DNA from: Lithobates sylvaticus
Lineage: Eukaryota; Chordata; Amphibia; Anura; Ranidae
Length of the DNA: 64,000 nt
Direction: 5' to 3'
Assembly (NCBI GenBank): GCA_028564925.1
Contig: CM053029.1
Span: 296,895,168-296,959,167 of the forward strand
The position numbers and the translations under genes were made by a program. The number at the start of each line of letters is the position of its first letter. The stretch's first letter is position 1. Below the pieces are notes generated by a model that saw only the letters and a program-made list of their open reading frames with translations, searched no databases and was not told the DNA's origin. Of the stretch, positions 35,311-47,200 are shown one piece after another.

Positions 35311-36984
35311 CATCTAATAGGGCAAATTTCTGCAGAGTATATACGCCAGGCCCCTACTTTCAAACATCCAACTTACAAACGACTCCTACTTGCAAATGGA
35401 AAAAAACAGGAAGTGAGAGGAAATCTACCCCTAGGAAGGGAAATTCTATCCTGTTAGATTTAATTTGGGAAAAAGGTATCTCCTCTCTACTGATACTTTA
35501 TCACCAATCCTTGTTTCAATTAAAACCCCACTTTTCCAAAAACATTTGTCATTGGGACAGAAAGTGAGGTGACATGTTCTGAACAGATGTGCAAAGACAG
35601 CAAATGTTACAGGGGTGATAACCCCTCCCTATGTTCTCCAAAAAGCTTAAAAATTGATTTTTTTGGGATGGAGCTACACTTCATAATGTACCTGTTCAGA
35701 TTCTACTTAAGAACAAACCTACAGTCCGTGTCTTGTTTCCACCGCCTATATACTGCTGTTCAGAGTATATAGGGTTGTAGGTATAGGGTTTTATTTTGGG
35801 TGCGGGGTCCCCCTTAATATCCATACAAGACCCAAAGGGCTGGGGTGGGGGGGGGGGTGATGGGGTAGCCATGCCATTTTTCTCAAGGATTTTCAGCCAT
35901 ATGGCGGCCAGGACAAGACATGACATTAAAGCCGCAAGTGGTTTTAAATGGCTTCTTTTTTTCCTTTACAAATGTCATTTTGTGCAAGGACAGTTCTAAA
36001 CACGGGAAACACATGCCACTTCACAGGCATACTTTAGACACCCCCCAGGTACCATATTTAAAGGAAAATTTCACTTTTTTTTTGTTCACTTTATGCATCA
36101 TTAAAATGACTGCTCCCGAAAAAACGTTAGTTTTTAAAAGTTCTTTTTGCATTGATATATGTCCCCTGGGGCAGGACCCGGGTCCCCAAACCTGTTTTAT
36201 GACATTAACATGCATATTGGCCGTTGTAATTAGCACTTTTGATTTCGAACGTTCGCGTCCATTATAACGTATAGGGTTCGAAAATTCGCGCGAACTTTCG
36301 GTCCGTTCGAAGGTTCTGGTTCGAACCGAACCCGGGGGTGTTCGGCTCATCCCTAGTAATGAATATATATAAATAATAAAAGTTCACTTTAAAATACATC
36401 AATAAGAGGGGGGCGTAACTGGAAGTGTTTCTCAGGAGCTCCGCATACATCCTGGAAATAATCAATAACCTTTATCCTGCTCCTACACTACCGGACTAAG
36501 ATCGGGACATCCTGGACATGAGAAAGACTGGGCGCAAGCACGGGCAGACATCACAGCACTCACAGCGCCAGACACACTCTGCACGAGGCCTGAAACAGGG
36601 ACCCGCCTCTGCCATCTCGCCTCCCATACAGAACTCTAAGAGCGCCAAGAAGAAATATAGGCAGATGGAGAAACCAGCAGCTGCAGCGGGACATGGCCAG
36701 GAGCATCCCCCACCAGCGTCCCCAGTGCAGGGGGATGCCTCCGATGCTATCACCAGACCCATCCCAGAGGCCATAGTTGCCAGCAAGGCCGCGGTAATGG
36801 TATGAATCAGCCATCTTGCCACAGAGTGCGCGCTTATGAGGTATGTCCTAGATAAAATCAGAGGCCGGCTTACCACAGCAGAAGGCAGGATTTCTGATGT
36901 GGAGGATGTGTCACACTCACAGGGAACACAATTGACTGAGATGCAGGAGCTGGTAAGATCCCCACCAAATAGGAGAAGCTATTT

Positions 36985-38491
36985 TTGACTTTCCCCCCCT
37001 ATAAGGCTCTGGGGACGGATGGCTTTCCTGCAGCCTTTTATAAGAGTTATGCTGAAGAACTAGCCCCGAGACTGAACACACTTCTAGGCCAATGTCTAGA
37101 ATTAAATAGACTTCCAGCCTTCATGCTGGATGTGTATATGGTCTTACTGCTGAAACTGGGTAAAGATCCTGTAGATTGCTCATCTTACAGACCTATCGCT
37201 CTGTTAAACACGGATTTGAAAATATTGACAAAGGTCTTGGCCAATAGGCTGGTCGGGGTGATCTCCTCCCTGGTCAATATTGATCAGACAGGTTTCATGC
37301 CCGGAAAGTCTACTGAGACTAATTTAAGAAGGTTATTCACCCACCTCCAGCTCTCAGGGTCTGAAGCTGGTGCCAGAACCGTTGTGTCAATCGACATAGA
37401 AACTCAATTGATTGGAAGTACATGCTCCAGGTGCTGGAGGAAATGGGGTTTGGCAGGAATTTCCGGCAGTGGATCGCCTTGTTATATAGCAGCCCCAGGG
37501 TGGTAATTAGGCTTGGCCAGAATACATCTCCCTTCTTTCTAGTGGGTAGAGGCACTAGGCAGGAGTGCCCTTTATCCCCATTTTTATTCGCACTCATGAT
37601 GGAACCTTTAGCAGTGGCACTTAGATCATCTAGTGAAGTCAGGGCCATTAGAGTGGGTACCATCAAGGAATGGCTAGCATTATATGCAGACGGCATACTT
37701 TTGTTTTTAGAGGACCCAGGGTTCTCGCTGCAGGTGGCCCTGAAAATTTTCAATGACTTTACCATCTTTTCGGGCTTGAAGGTGAATTGGAGTGAGTCCT
37801 CCATTCTGCCTTTGGATGCTGGGGCTAAGGAGAAGGCTGATCAAAGTCTGCCGCTGAAGTTGGTTTCCTCCATCACATACTTAAAGCGGAAGTAAACCCA
37901 TCCATAAAACAGTTTCATTTCAGGCACGTGCCGGAAATGTAACACTACCATTGGTTGTGCTCTTAACCAAACTGTCAAACCATCCAATGGCTGGTGTCAT
38001 AACTGCTCACATGTGCAGCATCATGGCAGTTGTAGATTAAACAGAGGCAAAGATGGCAGTTTCCTTGGCTGAAAATGATAGGGGGGTTTACTTACACTTA
38101 AGATTACAGCATTGATTATATGACACTTAACTTGATGCCCCTACTGACATTTTTTAAGCAGAAGGCACAGGCCTGGCAGAGACTTCCTCTATCGCTTATA
38201 GGGAGGATAAATTTACTGAAAATGAAAATTCTTCCAGTCATATTGTACTTCTTGAGACACGCTCCGGTATGGGTCCCCATGTCCTTTTTCATGGTCTCGG
38301 AAAGGGATAGACTTATCCCTTTCACATTTTTGCACATAATTTACTTCACTCCTGCCAGGCTTGCTGTAATTTACCCATCGGTCTCCTCGGAGGGCTGGAG
38401 ATGTGGCTTTTCACCGGATACGGCCAAACACATTTTCTGGGAATGCCCACAAATCAAGATCTTCTGGGAAGGGGTGGCATCCTGCATATAA
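36985..38491 (+). pseudogene. L1 ORF2 reverse transcriptase remnant
   Basis: RT fingers and palm are recognisable from KALGTDGFP to the FSGLKVNWSES thumb boundary in two overlapping frames (36985-37506 and 37422-37895), so at least one frame shift lies near 37405-37430. The second Asp of the YADD catalytic motif is Gly (YADGILLF). After the MITE, the connection domain continues (FFKQKAQAWQRLPLSLIGRI) with further decay. It cannot be active. Confidence 0.85.
37881..38101. mobile_element. Small TTAA-flanked MITE in the L1
   Basis: 221 bp between TTAA at 37881-37884 and 38098-38101. The ends AGCGGAAGTAAACCC and, inverted, GTGTAAGTAAACCC match closely. The L1 coding sequence resumes on either side. 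The right end of the element at 51754-52160 (inverted AGAGGAAGTAAAGCC) looks related. Confidence 0.75.
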
Positions 38492-39599
38492 GACATACTA
38501 AAGATACCTATCCCGATATCAATAAGGGTTTGTCTATTGGGCCTGGTGGAGGAGGTGGTTCCATCCAGTGCCCTTAGAACGTTACTGAACATCCTATTTT
38601 TCTATGGGAGAAAGGCTATATTACTTAAATGGAGAAACTCTACTCCCCCAGTGTACCCTTTTGAAAGGGGATTGTGAATTCCATGATGCCTTACTATAAG
38701 GCAACATACCACTCTAGGGGGTGTGGGAAAAAGTTTAATAAAGTTTGGCAAGCTTGGTTCAATTCAGATACAACTGCTGGCTAGATCCGCCCACAGTCTC
38801 GTCATTTTTTCAGGAGCAGTCATTTTAATAATGCTTAAAGTGAAAAAATAAAAGTGAAATATTCCTTCAAATATCGTACCTGGGTGGTGACTATAGTATG
38901 CCTGTAAAGTGGCGCGTGTCTCCCGTGTTTAGAACAGTCCCTGTAGGTTTGTTCTTAAGTTGAAGCTGTTTGTGATTTGGAACAGGTACATTTTGTAAGT
39001 GTAGCTCCAGCCAAAAAATCTATTTTAAGCTTGTTGGATAACATAGGGAAGGGTTATTACCCCTGTAACATTTGTTTTGCTGTCTGTGCCCCTTTTCAGA
39101 AGATTTAGAAAATGTGGGGTTATTAGGGAAACAAGGATTGGTGATAAAGCATCAGTGGAGACTAGGGATGGGCCCGGTGTTCAATTCGAACCCACGTTCG
39201 AAACAAACATCGGCCGTTCGTCCGCTCGTCGAGCCCAGAATTATGTGGGCCGTTCGCATCAAATTCGTGTGATGCGAACGGTCCACAATGCACTGCGCCA
39301 GTCGCAGTGCATTGCTGGCTGATGATTGGCCAAGCATGCACTGTGACCCCGCATGCTTGGCCAATCATAGAGCCAGCGGCAAGGAGAGCAATAATAGCTC
39401 AGGGGGTTTAGTGCACGCCCCACACTATATAAGGCCGCCGCGCCTGGATTCTGGGGATTAGTGTAGGGAAAGAGAAAAAATAGGCAGGGTAGTTTATTCT
39501 TCTCAGTGCTGTTCTCAATCTCTACCAATCCAGCCACCTGCAGGAGTAGTTAGTGTGTGTGCGTGCTGTGTTAGTATAGCACTGCAGTAGCACATTAAA

Positions 39600-40770
39600 C
39601 CACCTTTACCCTTCTGGCCTGTTGTGTCATCTAAGGCAGCCATCTGCAGGAGTTAGTGTGTGTGTGCTGTGTGAGTATAGCACAGCACACTAAACCACCT
39701 CACCCTGTATCTGCCCTTCTGCCCTGTTGTCATCTAAGGCAGGCATCCAGCCATCTGCAGGAGTTAGTGTGTGTGTGCTGTGTGACTATAGCACAGCACA
39801 CTAAACTACCTTATCCTGTATCTGCCCTTCTGCCCTGTTGTCATCTAAGGCAGCCATCTGCAGGAGTTAGTGTGTGTGTGTGTGTGCTGTGTGAGTATAG
39901 CACGGCACACTAAACCACCTTACCCTGTATCTGCCCTTCTGCCCTGTTGTCATCTAAGGCAGCCTGCCAGCCATCTGCAGGAGTTAGTGCGTGTGTGCTG
40001 TGTGAGTATAGCACAGCACACTAAACCACCTCACCCTGTATCTGCCCTTCTGCCCTGTTGTCATCTAAGGCAGGCATCCAGCCATCTGCAGGAGTTAGTG
40101 TGTGTGTGCTGTGTGACTATAGCACAGCACACTAAACTACCTTATCCTGTATCTGCCCTTCTGCCCTGTTGTCATCTAAGGCAGCCATCTGCAGGAGTTA
40201 GTGTGTGTGTGTGTGTGCTGTGTGAGTATAGCACGGCACACTAAACCACCTTACCCTGTATCTGCCCTTCTGCCCTGTTGTCATCTAAGGCAGCCTGCCA
40301 GCCATCTGCAGGAGTTAGTGTGTGTGTGCTGTGTGAGTATAGCACAGCACACTAAACCACCCTACCCTGTATCTGCCCTTCTGCCCTGTTGTCATCTAAG
40401 GCAGGCATCCAGCCATCTGCAGGAGTTAGTGTGTGTGTGCTGTGTGACTATAGCACAGCACACTAAACTACCTTATCCTGTATCTGCCCTTCTGCCCTGT
40501 TGTCATCTAAGGCAGCCATCTGCAGGAGTTAGTGTGTGTGTGTGTGTGCTGTGTGAGTATAGCACGGCACACTAAACCACCTTACCCTGTATCTGCCCTT
40601 CTGCCCTGTTGTCATCTAAGGCAGCCTGCCAGCCATCTGCAGGAGTTAGTGTGTGTGTGCTGTGTGAGTATAGCACAGCACACTAAACCACCCTACCCTG
40701 TATCTGCCCTTCTGCCCTGTTGTCATCTAAGACAGCCATCTGCAGGAGTTAGTGTCTGTACACTACCCAT
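39600..40770 (+). repeat. 331-bp higher-order tandem repeat in the leader of hAT copy 3
   Basis: Units of about 110 bp (GCCATCTGCAGGAGTTAGTG, then (GT)n, then AGCACACTAAACCACC and CTGCCCTTCTGCCCTGTTGT) are arranged in threes. The same triple recurs with exact 331-bp spacing at 39870, 40201 and 40532. The array ends a few bases before the transposase start at 40774. Confidence 0.92.
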
Positions 40771-43272
40771 TACAATGTCTGGAAGACCGACAAGGAGAGT
40801 CCCGAGCCAAGAAAACAGGGCAAGCAGGCTCTGTGTCTAGAGACAACAGTGCTGGTCGTGGACGTGGTGCATCGTCATCAACACGTGGCCATGGGACACG
40901 CTTGTCCTTCTTTTCAGCAGCTGGACATGTTGAGCCGCATCATGCTGAAGGCTTGGTAGAGTGGATGACCAAGCCCTCCTCATCCTCCTCATCCTCACCC
41001 AGGCTCAGGGTACTGGCAAAGCAGCTGCCAACGCGTACTCAATGTCATCATCAGGCACCCCTTCCCTAGACCCACCATGTCCTCCTGAGGAGTCCCCCAA
41101 ACTGTTTGAGCACAGTGTTGGGTACATGCTCCAGGAGGATGCCCAGCGTTTTTAAGGCTCGGATGATGATACCCAGCTAGAGGAAGGCAGTAGCGTGAGC
41201 GCAGAGAGAGGGGATTCTCAAGGACAGCAATCTGGCAGTCATGTTCCACCAGCTGCAGCTTACTGCCAGGTTTGCTCCAGTGGTGAAGAGGGAGGGGATG
41301 ATGAATTAGGTGTGTCACAGCCAAGTACTTGCGTGCACTCTGCTAGCAGTACACCGACGTCCGATTGTAGCAGGCAAATTTCCCTGCCCCAGCTGCTGGA
41401 CCGTCGAAAGAAGTTTTACTCCCAGCCATCCACATGCCCAGCGGTTGAATGCTAGCTTGGCTAAATTGCTAGCACTTCAACTGCTGCCTTTTCAGTTGGT
41501 AGACTCGGCCCCCTTTCGTGAGTTTGTTTAATGTGCGGTTCCTCAGTGGCAGGTTCACAAACGCCATTTTCTTACGAAAGGCGATTCCGGCTCTCTACCG
41601 GCATGTGGAAGGCAATGTCCATGCCTCGCTGGACAGGGCGGTCAGCGGTAAGGTGCATATTACCGCTGACTCCTGGTTCGGCAGGCATGGACAGGGACGT
41701 TACCTGTCTTTCACGGCCCATTGGGTCACTCTTTTGGCAGCTGGGAAGGATGCAGGACAAGGTGCAGTAGTGTTGGTGGTTGTTCCGCCACCACGCCTCC
41801 AAAATGCTACTACTGGTTGTGACACACCTCTCTCCTCCACCCCCTCCTATTCTTCTTCCTCCATGGCCTCTTCGAGTGCTCTGTCCTCGGAACCAGCGGT
41901 GCTCCGTAGGCGTCCAAAGGGCTACGCAAGTACGCAGGCAAAAAGATGCCATGCTGTGCTTGCGCTGGTGTGTTTGGGGGACAGGAGCCACACTGGGGCA
42001 GAGGTTCTGTCAGCTCTGCAGGGGCAGGTCGAGAGGTGGTTGACGCCACGCCAGCTTAAGCCAGGAATGGTGGTTTGTGACAATGGCACCAACCTCCTCT
42101 CCGCCCTGCGACAGGGACAGCTGACCCATGTGCCCTGTATGGCACACGTCCTTAACCTGGTGGTGCAGCGGTTCTTGGGCAGGTACCCAGGCTTACAGGA
42201 TGTCCTGAGCCAGGCCAGGAAAGTCTGTGTGCATTTCCGCCAATCATATAATGCCAGTGCTCGGTTGGCTGAGCTGAAAAAGGAGTTGAACCTGCCCAAG
42301 AACTGCCTTATATGTGACATACCCACCAGGTGGAACTCAACGTTGGCCATGCTGCAGCGACTGCACACGCAGCAGAGGGCCATCAATGAGTACCTGTGCG
42401 ACTATGGCACCAGGACAGGGTCAGGGGAGCTCAGATTTTTTTCCCCACGCCAGTGGAGCATGATCAGGGATGCATGCACTGTCCTGCCACCATTTGAGGA
42501 GGCCACGAGGATGGTGAGCCGTGACAGTGCATGCATCAGTGACACTGTACCTCTTGTCCACCTGTTGGAGCATACGCTGCGTGGGATAATGGACAGGGCA
42601 CTTGAGGCAGAAAAGAGGCAGGAAGAGGAGGACGTCCTTGCCTCTCAAGGCCCCCTTTATCCAGACAGTGTTCCTTCTCTCCCACCCATCACACAGGAAG
42701 AGGATGAGGAGGAGGAGGAGGAGGATTGTGTCAGCATGGAGGTGGAGCCTGGCACTCAGCATCAGCAGTCTTTTAGGGATGACTTACAGTCCCAAGAAAC
42801 CAGTGGACTTGTACGTAGCTGGGAGGAGGTGGCTGCGGATCATGTCGTCCTCAGTGACCCAGAAGACTCCGGACCGAATGCCTCAGCTAACCTACGTTGT
42901 ATGGCCTCCCTGATCCTGCAAAGCCTGCAGAAGGATCCTCGTATTCTTCGGATCAAGGAGAGGGACCATTACTGGCTGGCCACTCTCCTTGATCCACGGT
43001 ACAAGGGTAAGGTTGCGGACCTTATCTTGCCGTTGCAAGGGAGCAGAGGATGAGACATCTCCAGGAGGCCTTGCAGAAAGGTCTGTGCAACGCGTTCCCA
43101 GAGACTGGGAGGTTACATACTCCTGGTCCTGGACGACGAGTTGCTGAGGCTTCGGTCAGTAGCAGAAGGAGCGGTGGGGAAGGTGGACGTCTGACCGATG
43201 CGTTCAGACAATTTTTTAGTCCGCAGCCCCAAGGTATGATCGGTTCCAGCAACCATCGCCAGCGTCTGATAT

Positions 43273-44217
43273 ACTATCAGGAGAGCGGCGTCGGACGGAC
43301 GGCCCGCTCTCTGGTGCGCATGCGCGGGGGCTCGGCGCTCCGGCGCATGCGCACTCGCGGCTCGGCGGTCCGGCGCCGGCGCATGCGCACTAGCGCCCAC
43401 CTGGCGGCGGTGACGCGCAATTAGCGTCACTCGGGCGCCTATTTAAAGCGCCCTGACGCACAGGCACCTTGCTGGTCTGTCTCTCCAGCTAAGTGCCTGT
43501 GTGTCCTGTATTACTGAAGATCCTTGACCTTGTATCTACTGTTGCCAACCCGGATTGCCTGACATTTCCCACTATCTCCTGTGTTTGACCCCCTGGCTTG
43601 CCCTACGGACTTCCTGCTTATCTCCTGTGTTTGACCCCCTGGCTTGGCTTACGGACTTCCTGATATCTCCTGTGTTTGACCCCCTGGCTTGCCTTACGGA
43701 CTTCCTGATATCTCCTGTGTTTGACCCCCTGGCTTGCCTTACGGACTTCCTTGATATCTCCTGTGTTTGACCCCCTGGCCTGCCCTACGGACTTTGCTGA
43801 CACCTCCTGTAAAGGGTCCTCTGTTTGCCTGCTGAAGCCTCCTGTGGTTGACCCTCTGGCTTGTCCACCTGACCTCTACCGGATCCCCCAGTGTCCTCCT
43901 GTAAAGGGTCCTCTGTTTGCCTGCTGAAGCCTCCTGTGGTTGACCCTCTGGCTTGTCCACCTGACCTCTACCGGATCCCCCAGTGTCAGCACCCCAGCCG
44001 GGCGTTTGGTTCTTGCCTCCCTATCCTGCCATCTGCCGGCCACCTGGGCCAGGTCATCATCACCTCCAGGTTCCCCGCCAGTTTCTGCTTACATATCGGA
44101 GGTGGCCTGTGCCTCCTGGTGCCGTTTGCTCCCTGTCCCATCTCCAGGGGCTTTCTGCGCCGGGTCGCAAGGGTGAACCGCTCTCGGCATCTCGGCCTCG
44201 GTAAGTACAGCTCTGAC
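43273..44217 (+). repeat. 5' LTR of the gypsy chromovirus
   Basis: 945 bp, starting ACTATCAGGAGAGCGG and ending GCTCTGAC. TATTTAAA near 43440 is a likely TATA box. Short tandem blocks (CTGTGTTTGACCCCCTGGCT) fill 43580-43780. A 92-bp block is present twice here (about 43803-43986) and once in the 3' LTR. Confidence 0.92.
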
Positions 44218-44231
44218 AGTACAGACCAGCC

Positions 44232-47200
44232 ATGTCCAAGGCCGACAGAGCGTGTTCTCCCCTTGAGATCCTGTGCCAGCAGATGGCAGCACTTACTGAG
44301 GCTGTCCAAAAGCTGCAAGTAGGGTACACTCAAATAGACAGCCGCTTGCAACAACTGACAGGGCCGTCTCTCCCCACAGCGGGTAACCTTGCCGCACCCA
44401 GTGGGCTTCCCCCATCTGCATTCCCTACTAACCCCACAGTAGTCATGGCCTGAACCCAGGGTCCCTATACCGGAACGGTTCACGGGTGAAAAAAATTCAG
44501 AGCATTCAAGAACGCCTGCTCCCTGTACCTAGCCCTCCAACCCAGAACCTTCTCTTCCGAAGTGGTGAAAGTGGGGTTCATTATTTCTCTGCTGGCTGAA
44601 GAACCCCAGGCCTGGGCCCATAGCCTAATGGAGCAAAGGAGCCCTATACTGAACGCTGTGGACACCTTCTTTGAAAGCATGGGCCAGCTCTACGATGACC
44701 CCCAAAAGGGGGCCACAGCTGAGACCACCCTACATAACCTTTCTCAAGGCCGGAGGCCGGTTGAGGACTATACAGCGGAATTCCGAAAATGGTCAGCCGA
44801 CACCGGCTGGAATGAGCCAGCCCTCAAGTACCAATTCCGCCAAGGACTATCTGACACCCTTAAGGACGAGCTTGCCCGGATGGACGTCCCAAACGCCTTA
44901 GAGGATCTCATACAAGCCGTCACCAAAATTGACCGGCGCTTGCGGGAACGTCGCGCTGAACGCTTTCAGTCCTCTCGCCCCAGTTGGATGCTACCCAAAC
45001 CAGGTCCTGGTCCTGCCCAATCCTCTTTTCACGCTCCACCTGGGAACACCTCCGGAGTCGAGCCCATGCAGCTAGGTCTTGTCCGCGCTCCCCTGACCCC
45101 AGAAGAGCGTTTACGTAGGCGACAAGGCAACTTGTGCCTTTACTGCGGAAGCTCCGGTCACTTCCTCCGGTCCTGCCCCATAAGACCCAGTAAGTTCTCA
45201 CATATCCCCAATTTCAGCCTCCAAGTCTCCAGATTCTCTCAAACTTACATTGTCCTTTTTATCTCCCTACAGTTGACGGAAAGGGCGGTCCGCCTCCCGG
45301 CCATAATTGATTCCGGGGCCTGCAGTTGCTTCTTGGATTCTGCCCTTGCTGCCAGGCTTCAACTTCCCCTTGTCCCCAAGAAGCAATGCCTACAGGTTCA
45401 CCTAGCCGATGGTTCCCTGCCCCGTTCCGGCTTAATTACTCATGAGTCTGGCCTCATCTCGGTTACCACCGATTCGGGTCATCAAGAGCTCCTCTGTCTG
45501 GATATTATTCCTTCTCCCATGTTCCCCATCATCTTGGGGCTCCCCTGGCTACAAACGCACGAACCCCTCATTAACTGGCGGACGAAGGAGGTCTCCTTCC
45601 CCTCTCACTACTGCACCCAGAACTGCCTTGCTCTCCGCCCTGCTACTTGTTCAGCTCTAGTACCAGTGCCTGAGCACCTAGAACACGTCCCACCAGTCTA
45701 CCTCGAGTTCAAGGACGTCTTTGACAAACAGCAGGCCGACTGCCTACCACCTCACCGGCCCTACGATTGCCCCATAGACCTCTTACCCGGGGCCGCGGTC
45801 CCTTTCGGCCGTATCTTCCCCCTATCTGAAACCGAGTTGAAGACTCTTAAGGCCTACATCGACGAAAACTTAGCCAAGGGATTCATTAGTCCCTCCTCTT
45901 CACCGGCTGGTGCTGGTATTTTCTTTGTTGAAAAAAAAGATGGCTCACTGAGGCCCTGTATCGACTACCGGGAGATTAACAAGATCACCATTAAAAATCG
46001 GTACCCGCTTCCTCTCATTCCTGATTTGTTCCAACGCTTCCGGTCAGCACGGGTCTTCTCCAAACTCGACCTCCGTGGGGCTTACAACCTTATAAGGATC
46101 AGAGCGGGTGATGAGTGGAAGACCGCTTTTAGATCGAGATTCGGGCACTACGAGTACCTAGTTATGCCATTTGGGCTTTGCAATGCCCCGGCCACGTTCC
46201 AGCATCTGGTCAACGATATATTCCGTAGGTACCTAGATGACTTCCTAGTGGTCTATCTCGATGACATTCTCATCTTCTCCGCCACTCCCAAGCTCCACCA
46301 GACACATGTCAGACTGGTCCTCACCATCCTTAGGCAACACAAGCTCTACCTCAAAGCAGAAAAGTATGAGTTTGAGAAGACCACCGTACAATTCTTGGGA
46401 TTTATCATTTCCACCCACGGAGTCGCAATGGACCCACAAAAAGTTCAAGCCATTCAAGACTGGCCGGCTCCCAAGGACAAGAAGGGAGTCCAGAGGTTCA
46501 TTGGGTTTGCCAACTTTTACCGACGCTTCATCATTGGTTTCTCCTCCATTGTAGCTCCAATCACTCAGTTAACCCACCAACATAATCAGTTCCATTGGTC
46601 CCCTGAGGCCCAGGCGGCCTTTACCCAGTTAAAAACTCTGTTCTCATCTGCCCCAATCCTACGGCACCCGGATCCCGGACTACCCTTCGTGCTGGAGGTA
46701 GATGCCTCCGAGACAGCTCTCGGGGCTATCCTCTCTCAGAGTCAGGGCGCTAAGGCCCTCCTTCACCCAGTAGCCTTTGCTTCTCGGAAATTGAGCCCTC
46801 CAGAGAGGAACTATGATGTGGGAGACAGGGAGCTGCTGGCTATTAAATTTGCCCTTGAAGAATGGCGGTATCTCTTAGAAGGAGCATCTCACCCTGTCAT
46901 GGTCTGGACCGACTATAGGAACCTGGAATATTTGAGAACAGCCAAACGCCTTCGGCCCAGGCAGGCCAGGTGGGCCCTCTTCTTCTCAAGGTTTAACTTC
47001 CTTATTGCATACCGACCGGGTTCCAAGAATGGGAAGGCAGATGCGCTCTCCCGCATGTTTCTAGACACCCCTCGGGAAACTGAACCTAGCACCATTTTAT
47101 TCCCCCAGAACTTTTGCCTAATTACGGAAGTGGATCTCGTAACTGCCATCAAGTCAGCTACCAGGCGCCATCCGGTGCCCACCGACCTCTCCCTGGTTGA

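Larger units (their letters stand above)
24304..36355 (+). mobile_element. hAT DNA transposon, copy 2, full length with target-site duplication
   Basis: The left end TAAGGATGGGCCCGG and the complement of the right end TAGGGATGAGCCG are terminal inverted repeats. The 8-bp GTAATGAA is present immediately outside both ends (24296-24303 and 36356-36363), the length expected for hAT. The 12-kb element contains a roughly 5.9-kb minisatellite in its leader, a BED-finger transposase gene (30770-34047), two 3' arrays (34150-35300) and the common tail. The left end also contains the short palindrome-like GCATCGAGCACCGGGTG region. The element is complete in outline, but its transposase has two frame shifts. 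Confidence 0.92.
36406..38800 (+). mobile_element. L1-type LINE, degraded
   Basis: It begins with a G-rich 5' end, GAGGGGGGCGTAACTGG. An ORF1 start follows (36518, MRKTGRKHGQ), then a reverse transcriptase domain (36985-38491). The RT shows KALGTDGFPAAFYK, SYRPIALLNTDLKI and GTRQECPLSPFLFAL, with YADG where YADD is expected. A zinc-knuckle-like CPQ segment lies near 38440. Sequence between ORF1 and RT, including the endonuclease, is missing, and a TTAA-flanked MITE (37881-38101) interrupts ORF2. It lies between hAT copies 2 and 4. It is inactive. Confidence 0.85.

Noticed and set aside
39656-40840. Cys-rich open frames with repeated SALLPCCHLRQ
   Set aside because: They follow the 331-bp tandem array and stop where it stops; a by-product of the repeat.
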